Shown here: positions 44,140-51,930 of the stretch, piece after piece
Numbering within the stretch: position 1 is the first letter of the stretch
Layout: every line of letters begins with the position of its first letter
Source: DATEOR01 sp046733475
Lineage (GTDB): Bacteria > Actinomycetota > Thermoleophilia > Gaiellales > Gaiellaceae
Direction of reading: 5' to 3'
Assembly: GCA_046733475.1 (NCBI GenBank)
Contig: JBKPPF010000023.1
Location: 3,630 to 67,629 of the forward strand
DNA: 64,000 bases
Made by a program: the position numbers and the translations under genes
Notes under the pieces: model-generated
Told to the model about the DNA's origin: nothing
Databases searched by the model: none
Seen by the model: the letters and a program-made list of their open reading frames with translations, nothing else

Positions 44140-45885
44140 ATGCGGCAGGTCAACGGCACGAGGGGCAATCTGCGAGGCAGCGCACTTTGGGGTAAGCCCA
44201 AGGGTGAGACTCGTTCCAGCGCGCTTTGGGGCAAGCCCGGGCGTGGTTTCGCCATTCTGGCGCTCGTTGCGGTACTCGCGGCCCCCGCGGCGTTCGCGAG
44301 CGGCACCGGTCGCTCGGTCCAGGCGACCGGGGCCATCGTGCCCGTGAGGCTCATGACGGATGCCGAAGCGCATCCCACCAAGATCTTCAATGTCATCGTG
44401 CAGGGCAGTCGTGGGACGAAGAGCGCCACGGTCGCCGGCCAGGTCGGGAACTCCGAGAAGGCGAAGCCCGGCAAGGCCAAGGGCCTGAAGAGGAGCTTCA
44501 CGAGTGTGAACGGCGTCTCCGCAGAGCTCACGGGTGCTCAGATCGTCGACCTGGCGAAGCGGATGGGGATCCGCACGATCACGCCCGATTCCCGGATCCG
44601 CCTGTCCGGCTACTCGAACGACCAAGGCTGGGTACAGGCGGCCGGTATCGCCGACGCATGGTCGGGCACCGGGATCGGCAGCCTGAACCCGCCGGCCATT
44701 GCCGTGGTCGACTCCGGAGTCCAGTGCCGGTCCGATTTCGACGGCTGCGCGTACGGGCGCATCGTCAAGTCGGTCACGATGACCAGCCTGACGCCGAACT
44801 CGGCCGGTGACGGTCGTGGTCACGGCACGTTCGTGGCGGGAATCGCCGCAGGCTCAGCATCGAAATACGCGGGTGCGGCCGCCATGGCCCCGATCGTCTC
44901 CATCGACGTCATGAATGACAACGGCATGGCCATGACAAGCGATGTTATTGCTGCGGCCGACTGGATCCTCGCGAACAAGTCGCGCTACAACATTCGCGTC
45001 GCCAACTTCTCGCTGCAGTCGACGCTCGCTGGCAGCTTCATGTACGACCCGCTGAACAAGGCGGTGGAGAAGCTCTGGTTCAACGGGGTCGTCGTCGTGG
45101 CGGCGGCCGGAAATTACGGTGTCGATGGTCAGCCCACGACGGTCGCCTACGCCCCTGGTAACGACCCGTTCGTGATCACGGTTGGCGCGAACGACTTGAA
45201 CGGCACGCCGTCGACGACGAGCGACGACTTCGTGGCTCCCTGGTCGGCCTTCGGATACACACTCGACGGCTTCGCCAAGCCAGACCTCGGCGCTCCGGGC
45301 CGCTCCCTCGTCGGCCCGGTGCCCGCGCTTTCGACTATGCCACTCGAGCACCCCGAACGCGTGACGTCCCCCGGCTACATGTGGATGTCCGGGACGTCGT
45401 TCTCTGCTCCCATCGTCTCCGGCGCGGCGGCCATCGTGCTCGCCAAGAACCCGAGCTGGACGCCCGACCAGGTGAAAGGCGCCCTGATGCTGTCGGCTCG
45501 CGCCACGAATGCGGGGGTGGCCCTGGGCGTCGGCGAGGTGAATGAGAAGGGGGCCCTCGGGGTCAGCAATCCCCCGAACCCGAACCTTGCCCTGAACCAG
45601 TTCGTCGGTGCCGACGGCACCGGCGGCGTGGCCTTCGACTCGGCCAGCTGGGCGAACACGGCCACCGCAAACGCCTCCTGGAACCAGGCGTCGTGGAACC
45701 AGGCCTCCTGGAGCCAGGCCTCGTGGGCAAATGCCTCCTGGAACGCGGCCAGCTGGAACCAGGCTTCCTGGAACCAGGCGAGCTGGTTCTCGGCCTCCTG
45801 GAACGCTGCCAGCTGGGCAGCCGCTTCGTGGGCCGCGGCGAGCTGGAACGCGGCGAGCTGGGCAGCCGCTTCGTGGGTGGCATAG
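44140..45885 (+). CDS. Secreted S8 (subtilisin-like) protease with SALWGK N-terminus and ASW repeat tail
   Basis: 581 residues. Order: twin motif SALWGK at 14-19 and 27-32, a hydrophobic export helix (GRGFAILALVAVLAAPAAFA, about 34-53), an I9-like propeptide (FNVIVQG...KGLKRSF), the S8 catalytic domain with Asp191 (AVVDSGV), His228 (GHGTFVAG), oxyanion Asn in AAAGNYG and Ser420 (MSGTSFSAP), then a tail of 15 ASW units, 14 of them spaced exactly five residues apart. The ATG at 44140 is chosen because the neighbouring paralogue aligns from there; a start at 44083 is possible. Followed by a strong terminator. The tail may anchor or fold as a repeat solenoid (inference). Confidence 0.92.
   Translation: MRQVNGTRGNLRGSALWGKPKGETRSSALWGKPGRGFAILALVAVLAAPAAFASGTGRSVQATGAIVPVRLMTDAEAHPTKIFNVIVQGSRGTKSATVAGQVGNSEKAKPGKAKGLKRSFTSVNGVSAELTGAQIVDLAKRMGIRTITPDSRIRLSGYSNDQGWVQAAGIADAWSGTGIGSLNPPAIAVVDSGVQCRSDFDGCAYGRIVKSVTMTSLTPNSAGDGRGHGTFVAGIAAGSASKYAGAAAMAPIVSIDVMNDNGMAMTSDVIAAADWILANKSRYNIRVANFSLQSTLAGSFMYDPLNKAVEKLWFNGVVVVAAAGNYGVDGQPTTVAYAPGNDPFVITVGANDLNGTPSTTSDDFVAPWSAFGYTLDGFAKPDLGAPGRSLVGPVPALSTMPLEHPERVTSPGYMWMSGTSFSAPIVSGAAAIVLAKNPSWTPDQVKGALMLSARATNAGVALGVGEVNEKGALGVSNPPNPNLALNQFVGADGTGGVAFDSASWANTATANASWNQASWNQASWSQASWANASWNAASWNQASWNQASWFSASWNAASWAAASWAAASWNAASWAAASWVA
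45673..45882 (+). repeat. Tandem 15-bp coding repeat (ASWxx array)
   Basis: Fourteen consecutive 15-bp units encode Ala-Ser-Trp-x-x, with x-x mostly NQ, NA or AA. Serine codons vary among TCC, TCG and AGC, and alanine codons also vary, so the array is old and conserved at protein rather than DNA level. Confidence 0.95.
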
Positions 45886-45935
45886 AGATGGTCAGACGCA
45901 GCGGACGCGGCTGATCCCCCGAATGAGTGAAATAC

Positions 45936-45965
45936 GGAGCCTCTCCCCAAAGAGGGAGAGGCTCC
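45936..45965 (+). terminator. Intrinsic terminator after the S8 protease
   Basis: Perfect 12-bp stem GGAGCCTCTCCC / GGGAGAGGCTCC with a 6-nt loop, followed by TCTCTTTG. The strongest terminator-like structure seen in the window. Confidence 0.85.
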
Positions 45966-46057
45966 TCTCTTTGTAAGACCCTAGGTTGCGGTCTGGCGCT
46001 AAAACGTCACTCGGCCCTGCGGCCTTGGTGAGAGAGGGAAAGGGACGGGGAGATTCG

Positions 46058-46444
46058 ATGCGGCTCGATCGCGGCACGAACGAAGATCTTCGAGAGAGTG
46101 CCCTCTGGGGCAAGGCCTCGAAGGGCGAGACACGTTCGAGCGCGCTCTGGGGAAAAGGTGGACGCGGCTTCGTCTCCCTGGTCGTCGTCGCCCTGGCGCT
46201 GACGGCCTCGACCGCTGCGACCGCCTCTTCCCGGTACGCCTACACGACCCCGGGCGTGCTCGCGTCTGCGAAGGCGAATCCCGCGCAGACGTTCAACGTG
46301 ATCATCCAAGGCGACGCCGACAAGACCACCGGCGCCATCGCCTCGGTCGTCAAGAACGGGCTGAAGAGCGGCGAGCCCGGCCGCGCGAAGGGCATCAAGC
46401 GCCAGTTCGATCACTTCTCCCCTCCCATGACGCTCGGCCGCTGA
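46058..46444 (+). CDS. Truncated paralogue of the S8 protease (SALWGK prepropeptide only)
   Basis: 128 residues that align with the N-terminus of the upstream protease: twin SALWGK motif (14-19, 28-33) linked by KGETRS, export helix after GGRGF, and the propeptide core FNVIIQG ... RAKGIKRQF. It then ends in an unrelated PPMTLGR without any catalytic domain. It keeps a good ribosome site (GGGGAG) and its own terminator. It could be a decayed duplicate, or a free inhibitor/chaperone for the protease, as stand-alone I9 proteins are known. Which one is unclear. Confidence 0.7.
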   Translation: MRLDRGTNEDLRESALWGKASKGETRSSALWGKGGRGFVSLVVVALALTASTAATASSRYAYTTPGVLASAKANPAQTFNVIIQGDADKTTGAIASVVKNGLKSGEPGRAKGIKRQFDHFSPPMTLGR

Positions 46445-46505
46445 CGCCGCGGCCGGCTCAAGGCCGGGACTCACCCTTTCGGGGGAATTTACAAACGGGG
46501 TCGAG

Positions 46506-46527
46506 GCGTCCCTCAAACGGGGGACGC
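46506..46527 (+). terminator. Probable terminator after the truncated paralogue
   Basis: 7-bp stem GCGTCCC (46506-46512) / GGGACGC (46521-46527) with an 8-nt loop, followed by TCCCTCTTT. Confidence 0.6.
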
Positions 46528-46546
46528 TCCCTCTTTCTGCAGGTCG

Positions 46547-46552
46547 TACCTT
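46547..46552 (+). promoter_or_regulatory. -10 box before the candidate leader peptide
   Basis: TACCTT (TANNNT) ends 6 nt before an ATG at 46559, the same geometry as other leaderless starts here. It would drive the leader peptide and the c-di-GMP gene. Confidence 0.4.
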
Positions 46553-46558
46553 GCAGCT

Positions 46559-46627
46559 ATGGCTCTGCGGCACCACGCGTACGCGTGGAACGGAGCGTCC
46601 TTCGACGCATGGCGTCCTCGGGAGTGA
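46559..46627 (+). CDS. Candidate 22-residue leader peptide
   Basis: A short frame starting MALRHHAYAW and ending PRE-stop, placed 6 nt after a TANNNT box and terminating 5 nt before the ATG of the GGDEF/HD-GYP gene. It contains two Trp, two His and four Arg in 22 residues, and its DNA includes a 16-bp palindrome. Could be a translated leader that couples to or attenuates the downstream gene; no conservation data, so tentative. Confidence 0.35.
   Translation: MALRHHAYAWNGASFDAWRPRE
46573..46588. promoter_or_regulatory. 16-bp palindrome, possible operator
   Basis: CCACGCGTACGCGTGG is a perfect palindrome about 45 bp before the c-di-GMP gene and just downstream of the predicted transcription start. 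A dimeric repressor could bind here. Confidence 0.45.
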
Positions 46628-46632
46628 GATAG

Positions 46633-49380
46633 ATGAGCGCAGTTTCGAGCGAGTTTGGCGCGACTGAGCGCCGCAGCGGACCCGAGCCGCCCGAGGAATC
46701 GCTCTCGCGCCAGGCCAAGTTCTATCTCTTCGCAGTCGCCGCAATCGCCATCGCGGCCGCCCTCGTCCCGCTCTCCCACCTGAAGCCCGGATCGCACGCC
46801 TGGCCGACGTTCCTCGTTCTCGCCTCGTGCGCCGCGATTGCCCAGCTCTTCGTCGTGCGGACGCCTCGGGACCAGTCGTACCACACGACGATTGTCTTCC
46901 TCATCCCGGCCGCCATGCTGCTCCCGCCGGAGCTCGTCGCTCTGATGGGCGTCGTCCAGCACATCCCTGAATGGCTGAAGGTGCGCTACCCCTGGTACAT
47001 CCAGGGCTTCAACATCGCCAACTACACGCTGAACGGGCTGGCGGCGTGGGGGGCGGTGCAGATAGTAGAGAGCTGGAACCTGAACCCCGACGTGACGTTC
47101 GCGCTCGCCGGGCTCGCAGCTTCCGTCGTCTTCGTCACGCTGAACCACGTCCTGCTCGCGACCATGCTCCATTTCGCGCGCGGCCACACGCTCCGAGAGA
47201 CCGGTCTCTTCTCCGCGGAGAGCCTCTCGACCGACTTCGTCCTCGCGGCTCTCGGCGTCGCCTTCGCAGCCATCTGGACGTGGAACCCATGGCTCCTTCC
47301 GACCGCTGTTGCCCCGCTCCTCCTGATCCACCGCTCGCTGAGCGTTCCGGCCCTCCAGGAAGAGGCGCGGGTCGACCCGAAGACGGGCCTCTTCAATGCC
47401 CGCTACTTCGCCGCCGAGCTGCGCGAAGAGCTCGCACGCGCGGGGCGGATGGAACGGCCGATGTCGATCATCATGGCCGACCTCGATCTCCTCAGAGACA
47501 TCAACAACTCCTATGGCCACCTCGCAGGCGACGCCGTCCTCCAGGGGATCGCAGAGGTGTTCCGCAAGCACTTGCGGCATTACGACATTCCCGCCAGGTT
47601 CGGTGGCGAGGAGTTCGCCATCGTCCTGCCCGAGACCCCTCCGGAGCAGGCGCTCGAGATCGCCGAGCGCATCCGGCGGGCGGTTGCCGACCGCCGCTTC
47701 GAGGTGGAGACGTCGAACGATCCGATCCGCGCCACGATCTCCCTCGGCGTGGCGGGCTTCCCGAAGAACGGGACCGACCCGAACGAGCTCATCCACCAGG
47801 CCGACCTCGCCGTCTACCGCGCCAAGCTCCAGGGCCGAAACCGTGTCCAGGGCGCGAGCTCCGAGCCGCTGCTCCTCTCACCCACGGAGCGCCCGACCAG
47901 GCTCGCAGCCGTGCCGGAGGAGCGGGAGTACGCGTCGGTCGTCTCCCGCGCCATGCCCGAGCAGCGCGCGAGCGAGCGGCGCGAGCAGTCGCAGCCGCGC
48001 CCGCACACACCGGGACGCCCCCATTTCCTTGCACTCTCCCCCCCCGTGGCGGCGCTCGTCGCTCTCGTCTCGATCGCAGGGATCGGGGCCGGCGTTGCCG
48101 GAGCCCTCTTCGGGACGAACGACGACCTCATCGGCCTGATCGCGATCATCATCCTCGTCGGCGGAGGGCAGGCGCTCTCACTCGAGATGGAGGCGGGTTC
48201 GATCTCCGTCAGCGCTGTCGGTGCCCTCGCAGGCGCGGCGCTCTTCGGACCGCGAGCTGCCTTGCCGCTGGCCGTCGCCACCGTCGCGGTCGAGTGGAGC
48301 TCACGCCGCGACGCCTGGTACTACGTCTGCTTCAACATCGGCGCACTCAGCCTCGCCTCGCTCGCCGCGGCCGCCGTCTTCAGCATCGGCTCGAGCGATA
48401 CCCCCACGGGGGAGCTCGTCATCGCCGCGGCCGGCTTGGTGGCCGGCGGCGCGTACTTCGTCGTGAACACGGGGCTTCTCTCTGGGGCGATGGCGCTCGA
48501 AGGGCACGACAAGTGGAGGAGCGTCTGGAACGAGCGCTTCTCGTGGCTCCTGCCGCACTATGTCGCCTTCGGCGCGGTCGGCGGAGCCATCGCCCTCGCA
48601 TACTCGGCCATCGGCCTCTACGGCCTCGCGGTCTTCGTTCTCCCGCTCTTCCTCATGCGCAAGACGATGGCCGCTTACCTCGGGCACACCGAGAAGTCCA
48701 CGAAGAAGCTCCGGAAGGCCGCAGAGACCATCCGGCAGCAGAACGTCTCGCTCGAGCAGGCCAACCGGCTCCTCAAGGAGCGCTCCACGGCGGCGATGGA
48801 GAGCCTTTCGGCCACCGTCGACGCGCGGGATGCCTATACCGCCGGCCATTCGCGCCGCGTCCAGCAGCTCGCACTCGCCATCGGACGAGAGCTGGGGCTT
48901 TCACAGGCCGAACTCGACCTTCTCGGGCACGCAGCGCTCTTCCACGACATCGGAAAGCTCGCCATCCCGGACTCGATCCTCCTGAAGCCGGCGAGCCTCG
49001 CTCCGGACGAGTGGGCCCTGATGCGGCGCCACGCGGACGAGGGCGCGCGGATCATCGACCGGCTCGGTTTCCTGCAGGACGCCGTTCCGGCGATTCGCCA
49101 CCACCACGAGCGCTTCGACGGCACCGGCTATCCGGACGGAATCGCCGGCGAGGAGATTCCCCTCGGGGCGCGAATCATCCACGTCGCCGACGCGCTCGAC
49201 TCGATGCTCACGACCCGCATCTACCGCGCGGCGCGGCCGGCCGACGAGGCTCTCGAAGAGCTCCGGCGCGGGTCCGGCAATCAGTTCTGCCCACGCTGCG
49301 TCTCGGCGCTCGAACGCCTCCTCCAGACCGAGGAGTCCGGCGAGACGCGGCCGCCCTCGAGGCTCATCGCCACCGCCTGA
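46633..49380 (+). CDS. Membrane c-di-GMP protein with GGDEF and HD-GYP domains
   Basis: 915 residues. Membrane module 1 (about 30-235), then a GGDEF diguanylate cyclase domain with intact GGEEF at 324-328. A polar linker leads to membrane module 2 (about 465-680), a short coiled coil (KKLRKAAETIRQQNVSLEQ), and an HD-GYP phosphodiesterase domain with HD at 771-772 and GYP at 832-834 (DGTGYPDG). Both active sites look intact, so it could make and degrade c-di-GMP depending on signals sensed by the membrane modules. Interleaving a cyclase between two separate membrane modules is unusual and could reflect gene fusion. Confidence 0.93.
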   Translation: MSAVSSEFGATERRSGPEPPEESLSRQAKFYLFAVAAIAIAAALVPLSHLKPGSHAWPTFLVLASCAAIAQLFVVRTPRDQSYHTTIVFLIPAAMLLPPELVALMGVVQHIPEWLKVRYPWYIQGFNIANYTLNGLAAWGAVQIVESWNLNPDVTFALAGLAASVVFVTLNHVLLATMLHFARGHTLRETGLFSAESLSTDFVLAALGVAFAAIWTWNPWLLPTAVAPLLLIHRSLSVPALQEEARVDPKTGLFNARYFAAELREELARAGRMERPMSIIMADLDLLRDINNSYGHLAGDAVLQGIAEVFRKHLRHYDIPARFGGEEFAIVLPETPPEQALEIAERIRRAVADRRFEVETSNDPIRATISLGVAGFPKNGTDPNELIHQADLAVYRAKLQGRNRVQGASSEPLLLSPTERPTRLAAVPEEREYASVVSRAMPEQRASERREQSQPRPHTPGRPHFLALSPPVAALVALVSIAGIGAGVAGALFGTNDDLIGLIAIIILVGGGQALSLEMEAGSISVSAVGALAGAALFGPRAALPLAVATVAVEWSSRRDAWYYVCFNIGALSLASLAAAAVFSIGSSDTPTGELVIAAAGLVAGGAYFVVNTGLLSGAMALEGHDKWRSVWNERFSWLLPHYVAFGAVGGAIALAYSAIGLYGLAVFVLPLFLMRKTMAAYLGHTEKSTKKLRKAAETIRQQNVSLEQANRLLKERSTAAMESLSATVDARDAYTAGHSRRVQQLALAIGRELGLSQAELDLLGHAALFHDIGKLAIPDSILLKPASLAPDEWALMRRHADEGARIIDRLGFLQDAVPAIRHHHERFDGTGYPDGIAGEEIPLGARIIHVADALDSMLTTRIYRAARPADEALEELRRGSGNQFCPRCVSALERLLQTEESGETRPPSRLIATA

Positions 49381-49427
49381 GCCTCTTGCGGGCCGTCTAG
49401 CCTGCTCTATCCTTTGCAGCGACCGCC

Positions 49428-50111
49428 ATGGCCCGGTCGCAGCGCTATACCGACGACATGCTCCTGAACGAGCTCCGTGGCTGCGCAAAACGCCTCGGAC
49501 GCTCGCCGACGATGCGCGAGTTTTGGCTCGACGCCCGGGCGAAGCCGCATCCGCAGACCGTCGTGGCTCGCTTCGGCAGCTGGAACGCGGCGAAGAGGCG
49601 CGCGGGGCTCGTCGCACGGCGCTTCGCAACTCGTGAGGAGCTTCTCCTGCAGCTCCGGGAGCTCGGCGCAGAGCTGGGGAGGACGCCGACCGGGGCCGAT
49701 CTCGAGCGGAGGCGACACTCGATGCCGTCGAAGTCGCTCTACTGGCAGATGTTCGGCTCGTTCCGCTCCGCGCTCCGCGCGGCGGGCTTCGACGTCCCCA
49801 GGCCGGAGGAGCGCTCCGAGCGGGCGGTAGAGGAAGGGGTTCGCCTCGCGACGAGGCTCCACCGCCTGCCGACCTTCGAGGACTGGGTACGGGAGCGGGA
49901 TCGCAACCCGGGACTCCCGAGCGAATGGCAGGTGTACCGGCTCTTCGGCGGGCGCAGGGGGGCCTGGGCGGCTTTCCTCGCGAAAGTGGAGCGGGGGCTC
50001 GCTAGCGGGCAGCCGCGCGAGCCGCGGCCGGCGCGGCAAGCGAAGCCAGGAGCGCGAGGCAGGAGCGGTGCTCCTCGGGCGCGCGCACAGCGGGGAGGGG
50101 CTTCTCGCTGA
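49428..50111 (+). CDS. Homing-endonuclease-associated repeat (HNH_repeat) protein
   Basis: 227 residues made of three tandem repeats of about 50 residues with the pattern L-x-LGRxPT ... FGSWNAAxRxAGL: units begin near ELRGCAKRLGRSPT, ELGAELGRTPT and ATRLHRLPT. Such repeats accompany HNH nucleases and probably bind DNA, but no HNH motif is present here. A basic low-complexity tail follows. Its last 110 bp overlap the convergent amidotransferase, so the tail is likely not under strong selection. Role unknown; possibly a DNA-binding regulator. Confidence 0.75.
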   Translation: MARSQRYTDDMLLNELRGCAKRLGRSPTMREFWLDARAKPHPQTVVARFGSWNAAKRRAGLVARRFATREELLLQLRELGAELGRTPTGADLERRRHSMPSKSLYWQMFGSFRSALRAAGFDVPRPEERSERAVEEGVRLATRLHRLPTFEDWVRERDRNPGLPSEWQVYRLFGGRRGAWAAFLAKVERGLASGQPREPRPARQAKPGARGRSGAPRARAQRGGASR

Positions 50112-50814
50112 ACGCCATATCGGGCTGGAAGGACTCAATCCGGACGACGTGCCCGCCGCTCACGGAGAGAAGCGTGCCCTCGAAGACCTCGCGGCTGACG
50201 AGCGAGACGCTCGCATAGCTCTCGACCAGCTCGAGCGCGGCCTTCGTGGAGGCGAAGAAGAGCGCGTGGCGCCCCTCGCCGATCCAGAGCGGCCTGCCCA
50301 TCCCGCGGGCGAGGTAGACGACGTCGGGCTCACGCTCGTCCATCCAGGCGCTCGCCATCGAGCCGTACAGCCTGTCGAGAGCCCGCGCGGAGCTCCGCTC
50401 GAGCTCCATGAGCGCGAAGATTGCCTCGGAGTCGACCGTCATCTGCGGCGCGGCGCGCTCGAAGCCGTGCTCGGCGAAGATCTCATCGTCGTTGCGAATG
50501 ATTCCGTTGTGGATCCCGACGACCGACCCGTGACGGATCGGATGGTTGTTGGCCTCCAGACTGGGATGGCCCTTCGTGTAGTCGCGGACGTGGACCAGGG
50601 CCTGTCGCGCGTGTGCCGGCACCCGGATCGAGTCGAGGAGCCGGCTCGCGCCCGAGCGCTGCTTGTGGATCGCGAGCTCGACATCGGGCCCGCGGTAGCA
50701 GTAGCCGGCGGCGTCGGATCCCCGTTCGGAAATCGCGGCCATGAGGATCTGGGTAGCGAGGGTGGGGTCGACCCGACTCGAGTCGCTGAGGCTATATCCG
50801 GCGATCCCACACAA
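50002..50814 (-). CDS. Class II glutamine amidotransferase domain protein
   Basis: 270 residues beginning Met-Cys-Gly-Ile-Ala-Gly-Tyr, so removal of Met exposes the Ntn nucleophile Cys. HVRDYTKGHPSLEANNHPI and VGIHNGIIRNDDEI match the glutaminase loop of PurF/GlmS-type domains. There is no synthase domain, so it is a stand-alone GATase-II (YafJ/EgtC-like in size) whose ammonia acceptor or alternative substrate is unknown. TTG start at 50814 with a TATAGT element 11 nt upstream. Confidence 0.88.
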   Translation of the reverse strand: MCGIAGYSLSDSSRVDPTLATQILMAAISERGSDAAGYCYRGPDVELAIHKQRSGASRLLDSIRVPAHARQALVHVRDYTKGHPSLEANNHPIRHGSVVGIHNGIIRNDDEIFAEHGFERAAPQMTVDSEAIFALMELERSSARALDRLYGSMASAWMDEREPDVVYLARGMGRPLWIGEGRHALFFASTKAALELVESYASVSLVSREVFEGTLLSVSGGHVVRIESFQPDMAFSEKPLPAVRAPEEHRSCLALLASLAAPAAARAAAR

Positions 50815-50893
50815 GACGAATGACCACTATAGCCATCGGCCCGGCCTACTCCGAGCACCATCCCTCTTATCGGTAACGCGCCTCAAGGCGCCA

Positions 50894-51904
50894 TTGATTC
50901 AGGCCGATAGACGGCTCGTGGGACAGCGCCCAGTTTCCAAGCTGCCGCGACCGGAGCCGGAGCCCGAAGCTCTCGAAACCGATGAGCCGAAGCTCGAGCT
51001 CGTCGCGGACCCGGCTGCGCTCGACGCTCCGGTCGACGACGACGAGCAGGAAGAGGCTCGCGAAAAGCTCGTTCCCGGGCCGACGCAGGATCCGCTCAAG
51101 CTCTACGTCCGCCAGATCGGCGACGGCCCGCTCCTGACCGCCCAGGAGGAGCGCGAGCTCGCCCGCCGCAAGGACGAGGGCGACGAGGAGGCCAAGAAGA
51201 AGCTGATCGAGTCGAACCTGCGCCTCGTCATGTCGATCACGCGGAACTACGTGAACTCGGGCGTCCCACTGCTCGACCTCATCCAGGAGGGCAACCTCGG
51301 CCTCATCAGGGCGGTGGAGAAGTTCGACTACAAGATGGGCTACAAGCTCTCGACATACGCAACGTGGTGGATCCGCCAGGCGGTCACACGCGCGATCGCC
51401 GACCAGGGGCGAACGATTCGCCTGCCCGTCCACGTCGTCGACCAGGTTCGACGCGTCATGCGTGCCCGCCGCGTCCTCACCCAGAAGCTGAACCGCGACC
51501 CTCTCCCACACGAGATCGCCAAGGAGAGCGGCTTCGACGTCAAGCGCGTCAACGAGCTCCTCGACCTTGTCGAGGACCCTGTCAGCCTCGAGACGCCCGT
51601 CGGCGACGGCGACTCCATGTACGGTGACATGCTCGAGGACGTCAACGCCGAGCAGCCGGAGCTCGTCCTCGCCGAGCTTCTGCGCGGGGTCGAGCTCCAG
51701 ATCGCCCTCAAGAAGCTCTCCGACCGCATGCGACACGTGCTCGAGCTCCGCTTCGGCCTCGTCGGCGAGACGCCCAAGACCCTCGAGGAAGTCGGCACCG
51801 AGCTCGGCGTCACGCGCGAGCGCGTCCGCCAGCTCGAGTCCCGGGCGCTCCGCGAGCTCCAGGCCGCGGCGCCGGACCTTCGCTTCTACCTCCGCGCCGA
51901 GTAA
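50894..51904 (+). CDS. RNA polymerase sigma factor, sigma-70 group without region 1.1
   Basis: About 336 residues. After an acidic, poorly conserved N-terminus come regions 1.2 (DPLKLYVRQIG), 2 (NLRLVMSITRNYVNSGVPLLDLIQEGNLG; KLSTYATWWIRQAV), 3 and 4.2 (TRERVRQLESRALREL). This is a group 1/2 factor recognising vegetative-type promoters. Start is uncertain: TTG 50894 (used) or GTG 50918. A small GCGCCT/AGGCGC hairpin lies just before the TTG. Divergent from the amidotransferase and followed by a phosphatase gene and a second sigma factor on the opposite strand. Confidence 0.92.
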   Translation: MIQADRRLVGQRPVSKLPRPEPEPEALETDEPKLELVADPAALDAPVDDDEQEEAREKLVPGPTQDPLKLYVRQIGDGPLLTAQEERELARRKDEGDEEAKKKLIESNLRLVMSITRNYVNSGVPLLDLIQEGNLGLIRAVEKFDYKMGYKLSTYATWWIRQAVTRAIADQGRTIRLPVHVVDQVRRVMRARRVLTQKLNRDPLPHEIAKESGFDVKRVNELLDLVEDPVSLETPVGDGDSMYGDMLEDVNAEQPELVLAELLRGVELQIALKKLSDRMRHVLELRFGLVGETPKTLEEVGTELGVTRERVRQLESRALRELQAAAPDLRFYLRAE

Positions 51905-51917
51905 GCGCGGCGGCGGG

Positions 51918-51923
51918 TAGCGT
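51918..51923 (+). promoter_or_regulatory. -10 box of a leaderless promoter for the PHP phosphatase
   Basis: TAGCGT (TANNNT) ends exactly 7 nt before the ATG at 51931. Confidence 0.55.
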
Positions 51924-51930
51924 CCCGGAC

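Noticed and set aside
45673..45882. Regular repeats resembling a CRISPR or satellite array
   Set aside because: They are 15-bp in-frame units inside a protease gene with synonymous variation and no spacers.
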